Assembly: GCF_027319265.1 (NCBI RefSeq) | Contig: NZ_DAHVNP010000065.1 | Span: 1 to 50,059, forward strand | Source of the DNA: Ferrimicrobium sp. | GTDB taxonomy: Bacteria; Actinomycetota; Acidimicrobiia; Acidimicrobiales; Acidimicrobiaceae | Reading direction: 5' to 3' | DNA: 50,059 bases | Shown here: piece after piece, positions 20,154 through 28,876 of the stretch | How the letters are laid out: each line of letters opens with the position of its first letter | How positions within the stretch are numbered: the stretch's first letter is position 1 | Program-made: the position numbers and the translations under genes | The notes under the pieces: model-generated | Database searches by the model: none | Seen by the model: the letters and a program-made list of their open reading frames with translations, nothing else | Told to the model about the DNA's origin: nothing

Positions 20154-23100
20154 CTACGACGGCGAATTCGATGGACCCAGAACGACTTCACGAACGACCT
20201 CGAGCAGGTTGTCTCGTGGTCGAAAGGGGATCACGAGCTCCTGTTCACTCCCTCGATAGGTTGGACGGGAAGCGAGTCGACGCAGACGAACCTCCTCAGA
20301 GGGACGGAGTTGGATCGGCTTGAGAAAGACCTCCATGGTCCCGGTTTTGGCCGAGCGACGCGACCCTACTTCACGTACCCCCCGCTCGATCAGCGCAAGC
20401 TTTAACCGCGTCATTTCGATGAGGTTCACCACTTGCCCGGGATGAGGTCCAAATCGGTCACTCAACTCGCTGGCGAGGTCCGTTACCTCCGCCTCATCTC
20501 GAGCGATGGCCAGGCGACGGTAGAGATCCATTCGCACCGCCTCATCGGCCACGTATTCCACTGGGATCGAGTACGAGATCGGAAGGTCGATATTGATCTC
20601 GGGCACCTCGATGCGCTCATCCCCCTTCATCTGTGCCACCGCCTCCGCGACCAGACGCACGTAGAGTTCATAGCCCACCGCGCTCATATGGCCAGACTGC
20701 CGCTCGCCAAGAAACGACCCAGCACCGCGCAGCTCAAGGTCACGCATCGCGATGCGGTATCCCGCCCCGAGATCGGTGTTCTCCACGATCGTTCGGAGAC
20801 GCTCCAGAGCGATCACCGAAAGAGGCTTGGTCCGAGGGTAGAACAGGTAGGCATAAGCCCGTTGCCCCGAACGACCGACCCGTCCGCGAAGCTGATGGAG
20901 CTGTCCGAGCCCGAGATCCTCCGCGTGGTCCACGATAAGCGTGTTGACCGATGGAAGGTCGATCCCGCTCTCGATGATGGTCGTACAGACAAGAACGTCG
21001 GCCTTACGATGCCAGAACTCATCGACAACTCGCTCCAACTCGTGTTCGGGGAGTTGGCCATGCGCGACCAGGATCCGCGCCGTCCCGACGAGGTCGGCGA
21101 CTTTACGCGCGATCGACTGGATATCGCGCACCCGGTTATGGACATAAAACACCTGACCACCCCTGATCAGTTCACGACGGATCGCCTCTGAGATCGCCGC
21201 ATCGTCATCGGGGCCAACGTGGGTCAGGATCGGTTGACGATCGAGCGGTGGTGTTCGCAACAGCGACATATCGCGGACGCCAACCAGCGAGAGCTCCAGC
21301 GTGCGCGGAATCGGAGTCGCCGACAACGTGAGCACATCGAGATCCGGATGGCGTGTCTTCCAGAACTCCTTGTGCGCCACACCAAAGCGCTGTTCCTCGT
21401 CGATCACAAGGAGCCCAAGCCGTCGAAAATCAATCTCCTTCGAAACCAGCGCATGGGTCGCCACCAGGCAGTCAAGGGTGCCAAGACGCAGCTCTTCCTT
21501 CAAGCGTTTGACTTCGCGAGGACTCACAAACCGCGACAACAACCCAACCTTGACGCCGTAGGGCTCGAACCGTTCACGGAAGGTGTCATAGTGTTGTTGG
21601 GCCAAGATCGTGGTCGGGACAAGGATCGCCACTTGGGCCCCGCTCTGGATGGTTTTAAAGGCCGCCCGAATGGCTACCTCCGTCTTCCCAAATCCCACAT
21701 CACCACAGACCATCCGATCCATTGGGACCGGCTGTTCAAGATCACTCTTGGTCTCTTCAATAGCGACGGCCTGATCAGGGGTGAGCTCGTAGCCAAAACT
21801 TGACTCCATCTCCTGCTGCCAGACGGTATCAGGCTCCTTCGCATGGCCAGCGGTGATCAGCCGCTTCTGATAGAGGACTACAAGCTCCTGTGCAACCTCA
21901 TTCGCCGCTCTACGCGCCTTCTTGACCTGCTGGCTCCACTCCTTTGAACCCAGTCGTGAGAGAGCTGGGTTCTCCCCACCGACGTAGAGGGTGATCCGAT
22001 CGGTCTGATCGGAGGGGAGGTAGATCTTGTCCTTTCCGCCGAACTCGAGCAACAGATAATCCCGTTCAACCCCTGCGAGGGACCGCGAGACGATTCCCTC
22101 GTAGCGTGCCACACCATAGGTCTCATGCACCACCAAGGTGCCTGGTACGAGGTCATCCAATGTCGAGGTGATCGTTCTTGGACGTTGGCGCCTCGGCTGT
22201 GCATTGGCCAGCGGCCGGACCAGATCCGCATCGGCCACCACCGCGAGCTTTGCCGCCTCGATGACGAAGGAGTGATAGAGGCGTACCCCCTCCACAAGAT
22301 AGAGGCCCGCCGCCTCGGGAGGGCTGGCCTCCCTTGTGAGTACCACTGGGTAACGATCAAAGCTCGCAAAGGTCGCGGTGAGTGCTCGTAGGCGAGCCGG
22401 CGACTCAGCGGTCACCATCACCCGACAGCCACCACGAACCAGAGCACCAACGCGTTCAACAAAGCCGGCCATATCGCGGTGATCGATCGAAAGCGGCCGG
22501 GGCTCGACACCACCATCGACCAACTCGACCCGACGTGCAGCACTTGACCGGAGATGAGCAAAGGGGGCGAGAAGGCCCGCGGTAGAGTCCGTTGCGTCGA
22601 TCCCCCACGTCGGTGCCAACGCATTCGTCATCGACTCCTCATCGGCAGCGATGCGCACCGACTCAGCCTCAAGCAGAGCACCCCCTGCGATGATCAGGAC
22701 ATCGTCCTCCCCGAGAAGGTCTGAAACGAGCGTCGCCTCATGATCGAGCAACAACGGGAGAAGACTCTCCACCGGGTCTGGACTCGTCCCCGCCAGCAAC
22801 TCACTGATTCGGTCCTGAAGGACTGGAGCCCGTTCAGCCAACTCCGCAAGTCTCCGACGTAACGGATCATCGATGAGCACCTCCTTCGCAGGAAGCACCT
22901 CGCAGTGCTCGATGGAGGTAATCGTGAGCTGTGAGGTCGGATCAAAGACGACGAGACGATCGATTTCGTCATCGAAGAAATCCACGCGGATCGGGTTGTC
23001 CTGATCTGGCGGGAAAATATCCACGATCGATCCGCGTACCGCAAACTCACCAGGACTCGACACCTGCGACTCTCGCAGATAGCCACCACGGACGAGAAAG

Positions 23101-23534
23101 TCGATCAGCGTCTCCTGGGACTGTTTCGTGCCAACCCGGAGCATCACGTACGCAAGACCAAGGGCACTCGGGGCGAGACGCTGCAGAGCGGCACGTACCG
23201 ATGCCGTCACTACCACCGGCCACTGCGACTCCTCCTGCAACGCCACCAAGGCGCGCAACCGACGTCCGGTCGTACGCATCGATGGTGCGACTCGCTCATA
23301 GGGCACGGTGTCCCACGCTGGCAACCAATAACTCTGGTAGCCATCCCCCAACGTCGCAAGGTCGTAGGCGACCGACTCAGCTTCGGCCTCACCTGCCACG
23401 ACCACCAGCATCCTCCCTCCGGATGCACGTTGGCCCATGATCGCCGCCGATGCAGCGGGTGCAGCACCGAGCAACTCGGGATCGAGCTTCTCTCCGAGAC
23501 CCTCCATCAATTTTGTGAGCACTGGAGCTCTCAT
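20154..23534 (-). CDS. mfd: Transcription-repair coupling factor Mfd
   Basis: Removes RNA polymerase stalled at lesions and recruits the UvrABC excision machinery. 1126 residues with the full domain order: UvrB-like N-terminal domains (GEFAVRGSIVDIFPP, PIRVDFFDDEIDRL), the polymerase-interacting RID (VPGTLVVHETYGVARYEGI), the RecG-like translocase with Walker A CGDVGFGKTEVA, DEEQ box in VIDEEQRFGV, SATPIPRTL, and QLRGRVGRSGQRAYAYL, then the TRG/D7 C-terminal region. The ATG overlaps the pth stop by one base (TGATG), so the two are translationally coupled. No key motif is missing. Confidence 0.96.
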   Translation of the reverse strand: MRAPVLTKLMEGLGEKLDPELLGAAPAASAAIMGQRASGGRMLVVVAGEAEAESVAYDLATLGDGYQSYWLPAWDTVPYERVAPSMRTTGRRLRALVALQEESQWPVVVTASVRAALQRLAPSALGLAYVMLRVGTKQSQETLIDFLVRGGYLRESQVSSPGEFAVRGSIVDIFPPDQDNPIRVDFFDDEIDRLVVFDPTSQLTITSIEHCEVLPAKEVLIDDPLRRRLAELAERAPVLQDRISELLAGTSPDPVESLLPLLLDHEATLVSDLLGEDDVLIIAGGALLEAESVRIAADEESMTNALAPTWGIDATDSTAGLLAPFAHLRSSAARRVELVDGGVEPRPLSIDHRDMAGFVERVGALVRGGCRVMVTAESPARLRALTATFASFDRYPVVLTREASPPEAAGLYLVEGVRLYHSFVIEAAKLAVVADADLVRPLANAQPRRQRPRTITSTLDDLVPGTLVVHETYGVARYEGIVSRSLAGVERDYLLLEFGGKDKIYLPSDQTDRITLYVGGENPALSRLGSKEWSQQVKKARRAANEVAQELVVLYQKRLITAGHAKEPDTVWQQEMESSFGYELTPDQAVAIEETKSDLEQPVPMDRMVCGDVGFGKTEVAIRAAFKTIQSGAQVAILVPTTILAQQHYDTFRERFEPYGVKVGLLSRFVSPREVKRLKEELRLGTLDCLVATHALVSKEIDFRRLGLLVIDEEQRFGVAHKEFWKTRHPDLDVLTLSATPIPRTLELSLVGVRDMSLLRTPPLDRQPILTHVGPDDDAAISEAIRRELIRGGQVFYVHNRVRDIQSIARKVADLVGTARILVAHGQLPEHELERVVDEFWHRKADVLVCTTIIESGIDLPSVNTLIVDHAEDLGLGQLHQLRGRVGRSGQRAYAYLFYPRTKPLSVIALERLRTIVENTDLGAGYRIAMRDLELRGAGSFLGERQSGHMSAVGYELYVRLVAEAVAQMKGDERIEVPEINIDLPISYSIPVEYVADEAVRMDLYRRLAIARDEAEVTDLASELSDRFGPHPGQVVNLIEMTRLKLALIERGVREVGSRRSAKTGTMEVFLKPIQLRPSEEVRLRRLASRPTYRGSEQELVIPFRPRDNLLEVVREVVLGPSNSPS

Positions 23535-24112
23535 CAGCGGGCCCGCTGGTTGTGTTGGGTCATCGCTCGCTCTGGACCGAGCTCGATCACGTCGCGCACC
23601 GCGTCGACACCTCGTTGCACCGCGAGATCGAGTTCGACTCGCTCCTCGGGCTTTGGACGAGCGAGCACAAAGTCCACCACAGCCGACTGATCGATGGGTC
23701 GACCGATGCCAATCCGCACGCGAACGAAGTTTTGTGTGGCGATGAGATGGGCGATCGACTTCAGTCCGTTATGGCCGGCGAGACCGCCACCTAACTTGAT
23801 GCGAACCACCCCTGGTTCGAGGTCGAGTTCATCGTGGATCACAATCAGGCCCTCTGGGTACTCGACTGGACTGTAGCGAACAAACTCAGCGACAGCGAGA
23901 CCAGAGTGATTCATAAAGGTCTGGGGAAGCAGCACATGCACGGTGTGCTCCCCAAGGCGTGCGGTTCCGGTTAACCCCTGGTGGCGACGGGACAACAGGA
24001 TACCGAGGTCACTGGCCAACGCATCAGCGACGGCAAAACCCATGTTGTGACGGGTGCCACGATAACGAGAGCCCGGATTACCGAGGCCGACGACCAAAAC
24101 TTGCTTACTCAC
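23534..24112 (-). CDS. pth: Peptidyl-tRNA hydrolase
   Basis: Recycles tRNA from prematurely released peptidyl-tRNA. Shows VVGLGNPGSRYRGTRHNMGF (Asn and catalytic His), FMNHSG, IHDELDL (catalytic Asp) and GGGLAGHNGLKS. 192 residues. The annotated GTG start gives MSKQVLVVGLGNPG, but the GGGAGG ribosome site lies directly against this GTG with almost no spacer; a TTG five codons later would have a spacer that is rather long. Either start keeps the whole domain. It sits 18 nt after rplY and overlaps mfd by one base, the rplY-pth-mfd run being common in actinobacteria. Confidence 0.94.
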   Translation of the reverse strand: MSKQVLVVGLGNPGSRYRGTRHNMGFAVADALASDLGILLSRRHQGLTGTARLGEHTVHVLLPQTFMNHSGLAVAEFVRYSPVEYPEGLIVIHDELDLEPGVVRIKLGGGLAGHNGLKSIAHLIATQNFVRVRIGIGRPIDQSAVVDFVLARPKPEERVELDLAVQRGVDAVRDVIELGPERAMTQHNQRAR

Positions 24113-24130
24113 CTCCCGTAGGATGGGTGA

Positions 24131-24655
24131 CTAAAGCTTGTCGGCTAGGCGAGCAACGATAGCCTCAGGGTCGCCGACCAGCACCACCCCTTTGGGGAGT
24201 GGAATCTGTCCAGCGGTGAAGGTCTCAGCCTCATCGAGCATCTCCAAAGAGATCTCGAGAAAGTCAGGAATATCCTTGACATGTCCCCGAACCCGAAGGC
24301 TCGGCTCTTCCATCTCAAGCTCTTCACTCACCGAGCGAAGCTCGATCGTCGCCTCCATCTCCTCGCGAACATTGATAGCAAGAAAGTCCAGATGGCTGAG
24401 GCTACGACGAACCGGGTGCCGCTGCAGCTCCTGTAGCTGCACCGTGGTGACCTTACCGGCCACCTCAAGCTCCATCAAGGCACCGACATTCACCCGATGG
24501 CCAAGGGCGGTCTCGAAATCATGGGCATCCACAAAAAGATTCCGCGTCTTTGTGGTACCGCCATAGACCACAGCTGGCACCTTCCCAGCCGCGCGTAGAC
24601 GACGACTCTCCGCACTTCCTGGTTCTCTACCTTCATAGGCAATAACCTTTGCCAC
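24131..24655 (-). CDS. rplY: 50S ribosomal protein L25, long CTC form
   Basis: Binds 5S rRNA in the 50S subunit. The N-terminal L25 domain (about residues 1-90) has SRRLRAAGKVPAVVYGG and HRVNVGALMELEVAG with the typical PVRRSLSHLDFLAI ending. The C-terminal beta domain (about 95-174) with LRVRGHVKDIPDFLEISLEML and IPLPKGVVLVGDPEAIVA is the TL5/CTC extension found outside enterobacteria. 174 residues. It is encoded between prs and pth on the same strand, the usual actinobacterial position. Confidence 0.94.
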   Translation of the reverse strand: MAKVIAYEGREPGSAESRRLRAAGKVPAVVYGGTTKTRNLFVDAHDFETALGHRVNVGALMELEVAGKVTTVQLQELQRHPVRRSLSHLDFLAINVREEMEATIELRSVSEELEMEEPSLRVRGHVKDIPDFLEISLEMLDEAETFTAGQIPLPKGVVLVGDPEAIVARLADKL

Positions 24656-24714
24656 GCAAACCTCACTTTTTGGGAAACAACATACAGAGCATAGCGGGTC
24701 CAGCTAGCCAACTC

Positions 24715-25686
24715 TCAGGAGAGGTTATCTCCATGGAAAAGCTCGGAGACCGATCCATCCTCAAAAACGGCGGCAATTGCGTCGGCGATCACCTTCGCGA
24801 TAGAGACAACTTCGATCTTATCGACCAGACGATCACCACTCAATGGCAGCGTGTTGGTGACGATCACCCGAGAGATGCTCGAATCGGTCAACCTTTTAAT
24901 CGCAGGGCCCGAGAGGATGGGATGGGTCGCCATCACCCAGACGTCACTCGCACCCCGGCTGAGCAACAGATCAGCAGCGGCCGTCACCGTCCCCGCGGTG
25001 TCGATCATGTCGTCAACAATGACACAACACTTGTCCGCGACATCACCAACGACGTTGAGGGCATTGACCACGTTTGCCATACCCTTTGGTCGACTCTTAT
25101 GCACAACCGCAAGACCTGCCTGTAGCTTCTGGGCGTAGCGTTCGGCAACCTTAACCCGTCCAGCGTCCGGTGCGACGATCACGAGGTCGCCAACGTCCTG
25201 GGCCCGCAGGTAATCGGTCAGCACCTGGGTGGCGGTGAGGTGATCGACCGGCCCGTCAAAAAATCCCTGGATCTGCCCTGAGTGCAGATCGACGGAGATG
25301 ATGCGATCCGCACCCGCAGCCTTGAAGAGGTCGGCCACCAACTTCGCGGTGATCGGTTCGCGACCAGAGGCCTTCCGGTCCTGACGTGAGTACCCATAGT
25401 AGGGACAGACCGCTGTGATGCGTTTTGCCGAGGCACGCTTGGCCGCGTCGACCATGATGAGCTGCTCAAAGATCGAGTCATTCACCGGGCCCGCATGCGT
25501 CTGGAGCAAGAAGATGTCCTTCCCTCGCACCGACTGATCGAACCGAGAGTAGATCTCACCGTCGGAGAACTCGCGCAACGTCAGCTCGCCTAGTTTCACC
25601 TGCAAATGGTCAGCAACTTCGCGAGCCAGCTCAGGATGAGCTCGACCCGAGAAGAGTTCGAGCCGCTTCCTTGGGACCAACTCCAT
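24715..25686 (-). CDS. prs: Ribose-phosphate pyrophosphokinase (PRPP synthetase)
   Basis: Makes phosphoribosyl pyrophosphate from ribose-5-phosphate and ATP for nucleotide, His and Trp synthesis. Shows the FSDGEIYSRFDQSVRGKD opening, YYGYSRQDRKASGREPITAK (flexible loop), DLHSGQIQGFF, KSRPKGM and the PRPP-binding VIVDDMIDTAGTV. The start was moved to the ATG at 25686, giving MELVPRKRLELFSG and 323 residues, the normal length: AAGGAG lies 6 nt upstream. The open frame extends 62 codons further upstream, but that part has no family similarity. Confidence 0.95.
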   Translation of the reverse strand: MELVPRKRLELFSGRAHPELAREVADHLQVKLGELTLREFSDGEIYSRFDQSVRGKDIFLLQTHAGPVNDSIFEQLIMVDAAKRASAKRITAVCPYYGYSRQDRKASGREPITAKLVADLFKAAGADRIISVDLHSGQIQGFFDGPVDHLTATQVLTDYLRAQDVGDLVIVAPDAGRVKVAERYAQKLQAGLAVVHKSRPKGMANVVNALNVVGDVADKCCVIVDDMIDTAGTVTAAADLLLSRGASDVWVMATHPILSGPAIKRLTDSSISRVIVTNTLPLSGDRLVDKIEVVSIAKVIADAIAAVFEDGSVSELFHGDNLS

Positions 25687-25901
25687 GTAAAGCTCCTTCC
25701 CTAGTTGCACCGACAATCGCGCAATCCCAACCCATAGTACTCGCTCCACGATGCAGCCAGCCGGTCGCCTGGCCCGGCGAGGTTCCCGGACGTGCTCCTC
25801 ACGCACTCGCATCGACCGCACACCGCCGCAACCGTCCCAACGTGAGCACACCGATGTCTGATATCGACCCATCGGCCGCGCAGCTGATCTCTCCGCTGAC
25901 G

Positions 25902-26999
25902 TTACTTCAAAAGAGAGAAGGGCTCTACCACCGCGTAATCTGCTACCGTGGCCCCCTCCCGGATCGACACATAGGGACCAGCCTGCACCGACGCACCGAT
26001 GACCGCCCCAGCGGCATCAACCCTAACCAACCTACTCCCGTCACCGACCTCGGTGTCGAGGAGACTCGATTCGGGACCGATCTCCGCCGAGTGGCCGATT
26101 CTCGTGCGGCCAAGCAACAGCGTGTTGGGCCAGATCGTACTCCCCCGACCGATCTTGACCTCGGCGTCGATCGTGATGGTCTCCGGTCGTACCATCATCA
26201 CACCCGCTTTGAGGTGTCGAGCAAGGATTCGCTCTCGCATGATCTCCTCTGCCTCAACGAGCTGTGGTAAGTCGTTCACCCCTTGGGTCTCATGTGCATC
26301 AGCCACCGGCATGACTCCCACCTGATAGCCAGCCTGGGCGAGCAGGCCGATCGTGTCCGTAAGGTAGTACTCTCGCTGTGAGTTCGACGGGGCAAGGCGT
26401 CGAATGGCAACCGGCAGCACGGCTAAGTCAAAAAGGTAAATCCCCGTGTTCACCTCACGGATTTCGACCTCGTCACCGACAAGGTCGCGGTCCTCCACAA
26501 TCCCACTAACCGCGCCTTTCGCTGTACGGACGATACGTCCATACCCAGCTGGGTCAGGCACCTCCATGGTGAGAATCGTCACCGCATTACCAGCCTGGGC
26601 ATGGGTTTTGGCGAGCTCACGCAGCGTGGCCGAACGCACGAGCGGAGTGTCCGAAGGGAGTATCACTACCTCAGAACCCGATCCTCCCACCCCGGGCAGC
26701 AGATCCGGCAATCTCGAGAGGCCCGCTGACACGGCATCGCCGGTGCCACGCTGCTCGGGCTGACGCACCGTGACGATCTCCGCGGCACTGGGTGTGGATC
26801 CGCGCAACTCTCGTTCCACAAGGTCGGCCTGGTGACCGACCACCACGACGACACGTTCGAGACCATCAACACCAAGCACCGCTCGCATCACATGTCCCAA
26901 CATGGAGACTCCACAGAGCTTCATAAGCGGCTTTGGCCTCTCGGATGCCATTCGCGTTCCTTTGCCAGCGGCAAGGACCATCGCATAACGAAGCGACAC
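25902..26999 (-). CDS. glmU: GlmU-type sugar-phosphate nucleotidylyltransferase with truncated acetyltransferase half
   Basis: The N-terminal half is a complete pyrophosphorylase, expected to make UDP-GlcNAc from GlcNAc-1-phosphate: LAAGKGTRM (residues 10-18), the binding Lys in RPKPLMKLCG, QRGTGDAV, VILPSDTPL, AGYGRIVR, EVNTGIYLF and the QREYYLTDTIGLLA signature. A left-handed beta-helix begins at about 250 (VEIDA-type hexapeptides) but the protein ends at 365, just after GPYVSIREGA, which aligns with the GPFARLRPGA segment of Escherichia coli GlmU. The Lys/His/Tyr/Asn of the acetyltransferase site, which lie beyond this point, are absent. GTG start with GGAGG. The glmU-prs-rplY order supports the name. 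Confidence 0.82.
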   Translation of the reverse strand: MSLRYAMVLAAGKGTRMASERPKPLMKLCGVSMLGHVMRAVLGVDGLERVVVVVGHQADLVERELRGSTPSAAEIVTVRQPEQRGTGDAVSAGLSRLPDLLPGVGGSGSEVVILPSDTPLVRSATLRELAKTHAQAGNAVTILTMEVPDPAGYGRIVRTAKGAVSGIVEDRDLVGDEVEIREVNTGIYLFDLAVLPVAIRRLAPSNSQREYYLTDTIGLLAQAGYQVGVMPVADAHETQGVNDLPQLVEAEEIMRERILARHLKAGVMMVRPETITIDAEVKIGRGSTIWPNTLLLGRTRIGHSAEIGPESSLLDTEVGDGSRLVRVDAAGAVIGASVQAGPYVSIREGATVADYAVVEPFSLLK

Positions 27000-27023
27000 T
27001 ATACCCTCCTCTCCCTTCCAAGA

Positions 27024-28595
27024 TTACTTGCTCATGCGTTGAAAGACGTAAGTGGTCACACTAAAGGGCTGACTAAGCGTCGCGACGATGGAGCCAGTCA
27101 CCGTAGGGTTCGCCACCGGTCGCAGGCTGGCCGTGAAGGAGGTCTCCACGCTGTATTTGGGTACCATCCGTGGGGATCCGTTCGGAAACTCAAGAATGAA
27201 GGGGATCGGGGGCGATCCCTCCGGCGAACGATTGATGGCGACCACCACCTCCAGATCACCCTCGCGCGCGGCCAACGCCTTGATACGAGAATCGGAGGTC
27301 GCCACCTGGTACAGTTGGGCCCCCGGGCGGAGATAACGCGAGAAGTTCGCCAACACCCAGTAGCGTTTGGTCAAATAGAGGTGGTAATCGCCAATGGCAC
27401 CTCCATTGAGGTCGAAGTAGATCAGACCATCGTTGCGACCCAGGGCGTTGATATCGCCAAAGCAGGTCGGGTCCGATGCGGGATCGCACCCGAGATCTGG
27501 AGAGAGTGCCAACCACCAATCAAAGGCTGAAGCTCCCGCCACCATCAGGTCGTTATAGATGGTGTCGGCGAGCCAGATGCCTGAGATCATCGTGGGATCG
27601 TACTGATAGGCAAACCCATTGGGAGTATGGCAGCAGATCTCACTCGCCCAAACCTGGTGATGAAGATGGTGAGCCAACAGGTACACCTCATGAAGGGTCG
27701 TGGCATCAGGGTAGTCGTACCCATGAAAAGTCAGCGCAGCGACCGCCTTGGAGGCCCCAGGATAACTGAGCCACTTCGACGTGTTGGCAAGGAAGCCGTT
27801 CGCGACAAAAGCGGACTCGTCGGCGATCACGTGACACCACGGAGCGAAACGTCGCAGGTCAGCAGCGAGCGCCACCACCAGTGGGCCACGCTCATCAATC
27901 GGAACCGCCATCCCCTCTTGGTGGCAGGACGCCTGAGAACCAACTGGCTCATTCATGGGTGAGACATAGGAGAGTTTGATGCCGAAATGAGAACGGATCC
28001 CTTGGACGGTCTCGGCCAGCTCGAGCGCATAGGCGGGTATCGCTGATGCCATGAGGGTTCCCCCGCAACTCTGATGGTTGGAGGTAAAGGCAGGTGGTGC
28101 GGCATTGACGAAACCAACCAGGTCGTGAACCCCTGCGTTGGCGGCTTGGCGCAGGAAATAGACTGCCTGGCTGTCGGTGCCGAAGTTGAAGGTCCCATTG
28201 GGTTGGTACCAGGTAGGCGGTGCCTTCCACCAGGTGGTGACGCCAACCCCACCCCCACCGATATTGAAGCGAAACTGCGAGAGCGCCAAGCCATGCGCAC
28301 CATAGAGCAGCTGGCCGATGCGCCGTCGATCACGGGGTCCCAGCGCATAGGCAGGATCGGACCACCACGCACCCGAGGCGCCGATGCCGACCAGCCGGTG
28401 CGAGGGGCTCGAGGCGACAGCACCCACCACAGTAGCCTGACGCGGTTGATCTAATGAGACCGCCGTCACGGGCGCCAGCGTAACGCCAGCATCGAGTACG
28501 AGGACTACAGCTACGACGAGGGAGGCGAGGAAAGCCCCCGCCAACCCCAACCTTCGTCCTAGCGAGCGTCCCTCAGTTGATCGACGTGTGGGCAC
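27024..28595 (-). CDS. Secreted or membrane-anchored glycoside hydrolase, GH30-like
   Basis: 523 residues. A basic N-terminus is followed by a hydrophobic segment at about 17-36 (signal peptide or anchor). The catalytic (beta/alpha)8 barrel shows GIGASGAWW, FRFNIGGGG, YVSPMNEPVGSQ with the putative acid/base Glu, FHGYDYP and VWASEICC with the putative nucleophile Glu. This pattern fits clan GH-A family GH30, whose members cut beta-1,6-galactan, glucosylceramide or xylan. A C-terminal beta-sandwich (KALAAREGDLEVVVAINRSPEG) closes the protein as in GH30. Substrate unknown. GTG start with no clear ribosome site, so the exact start is uncertain. It ends 24 nt before the glmU start on the same strand. 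Confidence 0.75.
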   Translation of the reverse strand: MPTRRSTEGRSLGRRLGLAGAFLASLVVAVVLVLDAGVTLAPVTAVSLDQPRQATVVGAVASSPSHRLVGIGASGAWWSDPAYALGPRDRRRIGQLLYGAHGLALSQFRFNIGGGGVGVTTWWKAPPTWYQPNGTFNFGTDSQAVYFLRQAANAGVHDLVGFVNAAPPAFTSNHQSCGGTLMASAIPAYALELAETVQGIRSHFGIKLSYVSPMNEPVGSQASCHQEGMAVPIDERGPLVVALAADLRRFAPWCHVIADESAFVANGFLANTSKWLSYPGASKAVAALTFHGYDYPDATTLHEVYLLAHHLHHQVWASEICCHTPNGFAYQYDPTMISGIWLADTIYNDLMVAGASAFDWWLALSPDLGCDPASDPTCFGDINALGRNDGLIYFDLNGGAIGDYHLYLTKRYWVLANFSRYLRPGAQLYQVATSDSRIKALAAREGDLEVVVAINRSPEGSPPIPFILEFPNGSPRMVPKYSVETSFTASLRPVANPTVTGSIVATLSQPFSVTTYVFQRMSK

Positions 28596-28876
28596 AGTTG
28601 ACCATGGCTCGCCAGTTCAAGGACGATCGGCACGCACGTGATCGCGCATCGCGCAACGACCGTGCGTCACCGCGCACGGCTCCACACGGATGGTGCACGA
28701 CGCCCCTCCGTGCAAAGATGGACTGACCCAGCTCACCAAGGGCCCGCGTACCGGTGCATGCGTGTTGATCCATCACGATCACAACCTACCCGCGGCCAGA
28801 CAGTGCCAAGGGGCCCCCGCAGGAGACTCTCACGAACCTCTCAGGTCTTGGTGTCACCAGGGAGGCACGCGATCCT

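Noticed and set aside
25687-25901. A frameshifted acetyltransferase end of GlmU
   Set aside because: The sequence after the glmU stop was read for hexapeptide repeats and the NYDG/GxGT motifs; none was found.
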